From an uncultured Bacteroidales bacterium (lineage in GTDB: Bacteria > Bacteroidota > Bacteroidia > Bacteroidales > UBA3824): 64,000 bases of DNA. Position numbers and translations under genes: made by a program. The stretch spans positions 1 through 64,000 of the forward strand of contig CALFIU010000087.1 of the NCBI GenBank assembly GCA_937877455.1, written 5' to 3'. Positions within the stretch are counted from its first letter, which is position 1. Every line of letters starts with the position of its first letter. Under the pieces are notes generated by a model that was given only the letters and a program-made list of their open reading frames with translations, did no database searches and was not told the origin of the DNA. This document shows, in pieces, positions 58,917 through 64,000 of this stretch.

Positions 58917-59491
58917 AAAATATATTGGCAATATTACTCGGATTAATTATAGTTGTGGGTTGCGATAATGGACGTAAATCCTTGATTTTAGGCACAGTAA
59001 ACAATAGCGACCTTAACGGCAAGTGGATTTTTCTTGTACCAGTTTTTTATGAGGATAGCCTTGGTGTGGATTCGGTTGTAATAGAGAATAACAAATTTTA
59101 TTTTGAACGCAATGAGGAGTTTTTGGCTGATATTAGGGTAGATTATCATTATCGTCAAAATACAGAAAATCTGCTTGTTGTAACCGAACCCGGTACAATC
59201 AATGTAAAGATAGATACCGTTAGTTATGGATGCGGCACACCACAGAACGATTCTTTGCAGGTTTGGAAGGATTTGATAATCAAGCTTAAAGCTGAGCTTA
59301 ACAAAACCCGCAGTGATTTAAATTATTTTGTCCGTGTTGGTGACACCGCAAACGCTTTGATTGTAAAAAGGCACATGGAAGTTGTTAACGAAAAGTTTCA
59401 AAATCGCACAAAAAACATGGCGGAAAACTTTGGGTCGGGAACATTGTACGAGTTTCTAATGCAAAGAGTAACTAAACAAAATCAAAAATGA
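58913..59491 (+). CDS. DUF4369-like lipoprotein
   Basis: A 192-residue lipoprotein (VVGCDN, Cys at about residue 17). An N-terminal beta domain (LILGTVNNSDLNGKWIFLVP...DSVVIENNKFYFE) resembles DUF4369, found at the start of many Bacteroidota thioredoxin-like lipoproteins; a helical tail replaces the thioredoxin part, and no CxxC is present. It sits between the two copies of the DUF6057/propeller pair and overlaps both neighbours by ATGA. Confidence 0.65.
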   Translation: MKNILAILLGLIIVVGCDNGRKSLILGTVNNSDLNGKWIFLVPVFYEDSLGVDSVVIENNKFYFERNEEFLADIRVDYHYRQNTENLLVVTEPGTINVKIDTVSYGCGTPQNDSLQVWKDLIIKLKAELNKTRSDLNYFVRVGDTANALIVKRHMEVVNEKFQNRTKNMAENFGSGTLYEFLMQRVTKQNQK

Positions 59492-61188
59492 ACAAATATT
59501 ACAAACATATACTATCTGCAATATTTTTTGTAATGGTTTTCTTATTTTGGAGAGTTGGATATGCGTGTGCGTTCTCCTATCATGAACAATTTCAAATGTT
59601 TATGGTTACAAAAAGTTATTTTTTAGAACGGATTATTTTGCCAGGCGGAATGGCAGATTATCTTGGCGAATTTTTTGTGCAATTTTATTATTTCCCACTG
59701 TTTGGAACATTGATTGTTTCGATATTTTTGACTGCAATTCAGATACTTACATGGAAGTTGTTGAAAATTTTTTCCGCAGTGGATTATGCGTATATTTTTA
59801 GTTTTTTACCATCAATTTTTTTGTGGCGATATATGGGCAACGAAAGTGTCCTGCTATCGTTTGTAGTGGCAATTGTGGCAGCGTTGGTGTTTGACTTGGG
59901 ATATGTGGCAATAAAAAACAATGTTGCAAGGATTATTTGCGGCACGTTGGGTGTAACGGCGTTTTATTGGCTATTTGGCGCAATGGCGTTTTCGGTGGTG
60001 TTGTTTATTGTAATTTACAATTATAAATCAAAAATAAATGTAATAATTTCTGTATCAGCGATTTTGGTTACAATAACAACGGCGTTAGTTTTTTATAGGT
60101 TTTCGAGTTATCCGTTGTTTAGGTTCTTTTTAGGTATCAATTATTTCAGATTTCCAACCCAAATTCCAATTATGCAGGTTTTCGTTATGATTGCAGTTGC
60201 TTCTATGCCATTGTTGGGATTAATGGAAAAAAAATTGAACAAAAAAATTGCATTAGGACTTGGAATTTTTGTAGTTGGTTTTGGAGTTGTTTATATACCA
60301 ACTGGTTTTAAATCACTTAATTACGAAGTAATGCAATATGATTATTTAGTAAGAATTGGAAATTGGGAAAAAATAATTGAAATTTCAGACAAGCAAAATC
60401 CTCGTACACCGCAAAGTGTGGCTTGTCTTAATCTTGCACTTGCCGAAAAAGGGCAACTTGGCGAGCGGATGTTCAATTATTTTCAAAATGGACACGAGGG
60501 CTTAGTGCCGAGTTTTGTTCGCGATTTTTTCTTACCGCTTTCAACTGCAGAAATTTATTTGCGACTCGGAATGGTGAACTCCTCAATGCGCAATCTTTTT
60601 GAGGCGCAGGAGGCGATTCCCAATTATCGCAAAAGTGTACGAATTACTAAACGTCTTGCCGAACTAAATATCATAAACGAGGATTATGAAGTTGCTAAAA
60701 AATATTTAAAAATGCTTTCTAAAACTCTGTTTTATAAGGATTTTGCAAATAATACTTTGGCTAATATTGATAAGTTTAAAGATAGTAAATTTTGGGCATC
60801 GGTAAGCAAAAACCGCTATCAGAAAGATTTTCTTTTTAGCGAGGCCGAACCCGACCAAATGTATGGACTTTTGCTTGTGCAAAACGGTAAAAACCGAATG
60901 GCATTCGATTACTTGATGGCTGATGTTTTGTTGGAAAAAGATTTGCAAAAATTTATAAATTATTATCAGTTTTATAAAGATGCAGGGTATAAAATTTTGC
61001 CTAAAAATTTTCAAGAAGCGTTGATATTTGCATATTACAAAACACATGGCAGTCTTAGTGGAATACCACCAATTGTTACAACTAATGTTGTAAATGATTT
61101 TCAGCAGTTTATACAAGCATATTCGCGCAATATTCAGGCTGTAAATGCCGATAATACATATTACAAATATTTGTTGAATTTAAAATGA
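59488..61188 (+). CDS. DUF6057-type polytopic membrane protein, copy B
   Basis: A 566-residue paralogue of the gene at 55753 with the same design: YHEQFQMFMVTKSYF and GGMADYLGEFFVQFYY, about eight hydrophobic helices, then a soluble helical half containing LAEKGQLGERMFNYFQNG (copy A: LAQKGLLAERMFNYSQNG). The two copies are similar throughout but clearly diverged, so the duplication is old. It overlaps the propeller lipoprotein B by ATGA. Confidence 0.7.
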   Translation: MNKYYKHILSAIFFVMVFLFWRVGYACAFSYHEQFQMFMVTKSYFLERIILPGGMADYLGEFFVQFYYFPLFGTLIVSIFLTAIQILTWKLLKIFSAVDYAYIFSFLPSIFLWRYMGNESVLLSFVVAIVAALVFDLGYVAIKNNVARIICGTLGVTAFYWLFGAMAFSVVLFIVIYNYKSKINVIISVSAILVTITTALVFYRFSSYPLFRFFLGINYFRFPTQIPIMQVFVMIAVASMPLLGLMEKKLNKKIALGLGIFVVGFGVVYIPTGFKSLNYEVMQYDYLVRIGNWEKIIEISDKQNPRTPQSVACLNLALAEKGQLGERMFNYFQNGHEGLVPSFVRDFFLPLSTAEIYLRLGMVNSSMRNLFEAQEAIPNYRKSVRITKRLAELNIINEDYEVAKKYLKMLSKTLFYKDFANNTLANIDKFKDSKFWASVSKNRYQKDFLFSEAEPDQMYGLLLVQNGKNRMAFDYLMADVLLEKDLQKFINYYQFYKDAGYKILPKNFQEALIFAYYKTHGSLSGIPPIVTTNVVNDFQQFIQAYSRNIQAVNADNTYYKYLLNLK

Positions 61189-62642
61189 TTGTTGCCATGA
61201 AATCTACATATATTTTTTTATTACTTTTGCTATTTATAATCTCGTGTAGCGAAACACCCAAAAATGTTTATAATATCAACGAATTTCCTCCTATTTATCC
61301 AGATTATATCGAAGTAACAATACCATCGGAAATTGCACCGATGAATTTTAATGTTAAAGATGCAGATAAAATTGATATTGAGGTAAAAGGCAGTAAATCT
61401 GGAAATTTGCACATTAATGACAGTTATGCAAAATTTCCAATTGACGGTTGGCACAAATTGCTTTCAGATAATAAGGGTGGCAGCATTACCTTTGAAGTAA
61501 AGGCAAAAATTGACGGCAAATGGTATGGTTACAAAAATTTTGAAATGTTTGTAAGTAATTATGAATTAAATGATTGGGGCGTTACTTACCGAAGAATTTC
61601 TCCTGGTTACGAGGTTTTTGGTAAAATGGGACTTTATCAACGCGAATTATCTACTTTTAACGAATATTCCATAATTGAAAACACTTTGATTCCAGGTAAT
61701 TGTGTTAATTGTCATACACCAAATGCTTGTAATCCTGATGATTATGTATTTCATGTGCGCGGTGGTAACGGTGCTACGGTAATCCATCACGATGGCAAGA
61801 TAGAAATTCTACAATCGAAAAGCGTTACCACGGGCGGCTCTATGGTTTATCCGTATTGGCATCCTTCGGGAAAATATTGTGCATTCTCTACCAACGATAC
61901 ACATCAATCGTTTCATGTTGTAAAAGAGGAACTTATAGAGGTTTTTGATTTGAAATCTGATGTTTTTATCTATTGCACAGAAACCAACAAATTAATTTTG
62001 GATTCGGCGTTGATGACTAACGAAAATTTTGAAACTTACCCAGCGTTTTCACCAGATGGTAAGACTCTATATTTTTGTACATCAAAGGCTTACAATATTC
62101 CTGAAAACTACAAAAAAATCCAATATAATTTGTGCAAAATTGGTTTTGAGGATGGCAAATTGTTGGGTAAGATTGATACCGTTTTTGATGCTGTTTCGAT
62201 TAACAAAAATTGTACATTTGCTAAACCCTCGTATGACGGCAAATACATCATGTTTACATTGTCGGATTATGGTTGTTTCCCTATTTGGCATCACGAGTCG
62301 GATTTGTGGCTGTTGGATTTATCAACTGGTAAGGCGCGTTCGCTCGACGAAATCAATAGCATGGATACAGAATCATCACACAATTGGAGTTCTGGTTCTC
62401 ATTGGTTTGCGTTTGTGTCGCGACGAGAAAATGGATTGTATTCTCAATTATTTTTGTCATGTATCGACGATAATGGAAAAGCTTCCAAACCTTTTCTTCT
62501 GCCGCAAGAAAATCCATTGGAATACTATTCAAACACAACGTACTCGTTCAACGTACCCGATTTTACAGCAAAGAAAGTGGACATCAACTACCATGAATTG
62601 GCAGGCAGACTAATGAAAAAGGAACGAGTGGTTACAAAGTAA
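61185..62642 (+). CDS. Beta-propeller lipoprotein with CxxCH motif, copy B
   Basis: A 485-residue paralogue of the gene at 57453. Lipobox IISCSE; FPPIYPDYIEVTIPSEIAPMNF; Cys173-Val-Asn-Cys-His177 (CVNCHTPNACNPDD); then propeller repeats (YPAFSPDGKTLYFCTS, AKPSYDGKYIMFT, HNWSSGSHWFAFVS). Start: ATG at 61185 overlaps the upstream stop; an ATG at 61197 gives a tidier signal peptide. It is the last gene of the operon, ending 13 bp before the convergent methyltransferase gene, with no terminator visible. Confidence 0.72.
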   Translation: MIVAMKSTYIFLLLLLFIISCSETPKNVYNINEFPPIYPDYIEVTIPSEIAPMNFNVKDADKIDIEVKGSKSGNLHINDSYAKFPIDGWHKLLSDNKGGSITFEVKAKIDGKWYGYKNFEMFVSNYELNDWGVTYRRISPGYEVFGKMGLYQRELSTFNEYSIIENTLIPGNCVNCHTPNACNPDDYVFHVRGGNGATVIHHDGKIEILQSKSVTTGGSMVYPYWHPSGKYCAFSTNDTHQSFHVVKEELIEVFDLKSDVFIYCTETNKLILDSALMTNENFETYPAFSPDGKTLYFCTSKAYNIPENYKKIQYNLCKIGFEDGKLLGKIDTVFDAVSINKNCTFAKPSYDGKYIMFTLSDYGCFPIWHHESDLWLLDLSTGKARSLDEINSMDTESSHNWSSGSHWFAFVSRRENGLYSQLFLSCIDDNGKASKPFLLPQENPLEYYSNTTYSFNVPDFTAKKVDINYHELAGRLMKKERVVTK

Positions 62643-62655
62643 AGGTAAATGCTTT

Positions 62656-64000
62656 TTACATCAAAAATCCATATTCATAAACCTTTGGCTTTATTTCTTC
62701 GCCCAACAGTTGCAAAGATTCTTTCATCTTTTCCATCAAATCGTTGTAAATCTTATCGTTTGATGTTGGATTCATCTTGCCGTTGTCGTTGCGACCTTGG
62801 AAATATTCCCTGATGTCATAAAACGATGCATTGGGATTGGCATCCTCCATCGTGAAATAATATTTCCAAATCTCACGTCCAGCATCGAGGACGTTAATTG
62901 CCTGATTTGTAAATTTCAATTCTATTTTTGAGGTCTTTTTGTCAAACAAATCACTTTTATTGTCAATATTAATCTTGCCTAACAAAAAATCTTTCATAAA
63001 ATGCGATTTGAAATTATCAGGAGCATTTACTTCGGGTTCACTGAATGGTATCCAATGATTGATTCCATATTTTGCCGATACATTATTTTTACCATGAAAC
63101 AATGTATAAATCAAACAGTTAGTATGAAAATCAATATCACTTTTCCATTTTTTGTTTGGGTACAAAAACTGGTCTTGATTATTGAGCCAAGTTCTTTCAA
63201 ACAAATGCCTTACTGTAAAAAATATCGCACTTTGCATCAAATTTTTTGCCGTGATATTATGTGTTCTCGAATAATCAAGAACTGCCTGTGACGGATTGAG
63301 GGTAATGAAGACGATTTGATTGTTCTGAAAATCTGACGCACCCCTAACCATATAAGCTAATCGTTCTGAATCATTGTCATAATACTCTGACATCCAATTC
63401 AGTATAACCTTGTTTTTTTCAACAGCAAAAACTATTTTCTTGCCGTAAAAATTGTTTTTTATGTCATAAGTATCTGCAGTTATTGTCTTGAAATTGACTT
63501 TCTTTTGTGTATTCCAAATAAAAAATCCGATTGGAAATTTACCTTTCACGTTATCGAAAGAATTGCCAGGAACAAGAAACAATTTTTCTAATTTTGCTTG
63601 AAAATTGTTTCTAAAATCCGTAAAGTTCTGCGACGTAAGTATCTTAATTGTAGAGAAATGCGCAATGTACGCATCTGGAATTTCGTAATAAATCCTTGCT
63701 AAAAACTGTGCAAAAACCTCGTTGATTCCACGTCCGAGTTTGTTGATGTATTTTGTGTAAGTGATATTGTCAGACACACCAGCCTTATGGCGTTTGTTTC
63801 CGCTTATTGTGTCACTCGCTGTGGCTTCGGCGTATGGCGGATTAATGTAAATGACAAGTTTCTTTCGCTTTTCGGAATCTGTCAAAATGTCGTACAATGA
63901 TTGTGGCAATTTTCCAGGTTTCAATGGTTTGGTTGGCGAGGGGAACTGTCCCTTATTGTAGTCTTTCGGCAAAAACTCATCATTCAAAAAGTCGAACTGA
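62656..64000 (-). CDS. DNA adenine methyltransferase, C-terminal part (cut by the window edge)
   Basis: The reading frame stays open to the right edge, so the N-terminus lies outside; 448 codons are visible. Motif IV INPPYAEA near the start of the visible part is the catalytic loop of N6-adenine methyltransferases. FAQFLARIYYEIPDAYIAHF is a typical following helix region, and the remaining 250 residues would be the target-recognition part. It is probably the modification subunit of a restriction-modification system, or an orphan or type IIG enzyme (inference). The gene starts further upstream than the TTG at 63987. Confidence 0.75.
   Translation of the reverse strand, partial: QFDFLNDEFLPKDYNKGQFPSPTKPLKPGKLPQSLYDILTDSEKRKKLVIYINPPYAEATASDTISGNKRHKAGVSDNITYTKYINKLGRGINEVFAQFLARIYYEIPDAYIAHFSTIKILTSQNFTDFRNNFQAKLEKLFLVPGNSFDNVKGKFPIGFFIWNTQKKVNFKTITADTYDIKNNFYGKKIVFAVEKNKVILNWMSEYYDNDSERLAYMVRGASDFQNNQIVFITLNPSQAVLDYSRTHNITAKNLMQSAIFFTVRHLFERTWLNNQDQFLYPNKKWKSDIDFHTNCLIYTLFHGKNNVSAKYGINHWIPFSEPEVNAPDNFKSHFMKDFLLGKINIDNKSDLFDKKTSKIELKFTNQAINVLDAGREIWKYYFTMEDANPNASFYDIREYFQGRNDNGKMNPTSNDKIYNDLMEKMKESLQLLGEEIKPKVYEYGFLM

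Noticed and set aside
1..64000. tRNA or rRNA genes
   Set aside because: Intergenic spaces were read by eye and no cloverleaf-like CCA-proximal or TTCGANTC-type pattern was found; a covariance search was not possible.

Overview
The window reads as part of a Bacteroidota chromosome, most likely Bacteroidales. The DNA is A+T rich. Promoters match the sigma-ABfr consensus (TTTG, about 20 bp, then TAnnTTTG) rather than TATAAT, Shine-Dalgarno sites are scarce, and there is a SusC/SusD pair. Other families typical of the phylum are DUF3078, DUF6261, HU-CCDC81-SPOR, Big_5 lipoproteins and DUF6057. No rRNA, tRNA, CRISPR array, transposase or integrase was recognised. I infer the phylum from gene content and promoters and name no species.

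Layout. 1-5.4 kb: a small membrane protein, a DUF3078 outer-membrane protein convergent with galE across a 48-bp perfect palindrome, a repeat-rich intergenic region, a DUF6261 protein and an HU-SPOR membrane protein. 5.7-9.9 kb: a three-gene lipid-type operon (CrtI-like oxidoreductase, PlsC-type acyltransferase, ketoacyl synthase). 10-16.2 kb: folA, a DUF6973-like protein, rsmI, an M28 peptidase, a PepSY-like protein, a coiled-coil lipoprotein, folE and an mqnB-like nucleosidase. 16.2-22.5 kb: a SpoIIE-type phosphatase with sensor domains, a small outer-membrane protein, a 42-residue Cys-rich membrane peptide and two secreted proteins of unknown role. 22.5-31.1 kb is nearly all minus strand: a secreted protein, dnaB, accA, an amino-acid:cation symporter, radA, a GNAT acetyltransferase and a degenerate GlpD-like protein. 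31.1-37.8 kb, plus strand: a 988-residue Big_5 lipoprotein, a tiny protein ending in an exosortase-type sorting signal followed directly by an exosortase, then pdxA, dtd, a MazG-like gene and deoC.

39-44.2 kb is the ATP synthase operon atpB-E-F-H-A-G, with atpD and atpC absent from the window. It has hairpins after atpE and after atpA. 44.4-48.4 kb holds rbfA, a methyltransferase, a LolC/E-type permease, and metK behind a probable SAM-II class riboswitch. 48.8-55.5 kb is a SusC-SusD-surface lipoprotein cassette with repeated sequence upstream. 55.7-62.6 kb is a five-gene, fully ATGA-coupled operon containing a tandem duplication of a DUF6057 membrane protein and a CxxCH-bearing beta-propeller lipoprotein, with a DUF4369-like lipoprotein between the copies. 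The last gene is a DNA adenine methyltransferase cut by the right edge.

Most worth following up: the compact exosortase/sorting-signal pair (34.1-34.9 kb), the duplicated membrane protein/haem-motif propeller operon (55.7-62.6 kb), the GlpD homologue that has lost its FAD signature (29.8-31.1 kb), the SAM-II-like element on metK, and the heptamer-built palindromes.
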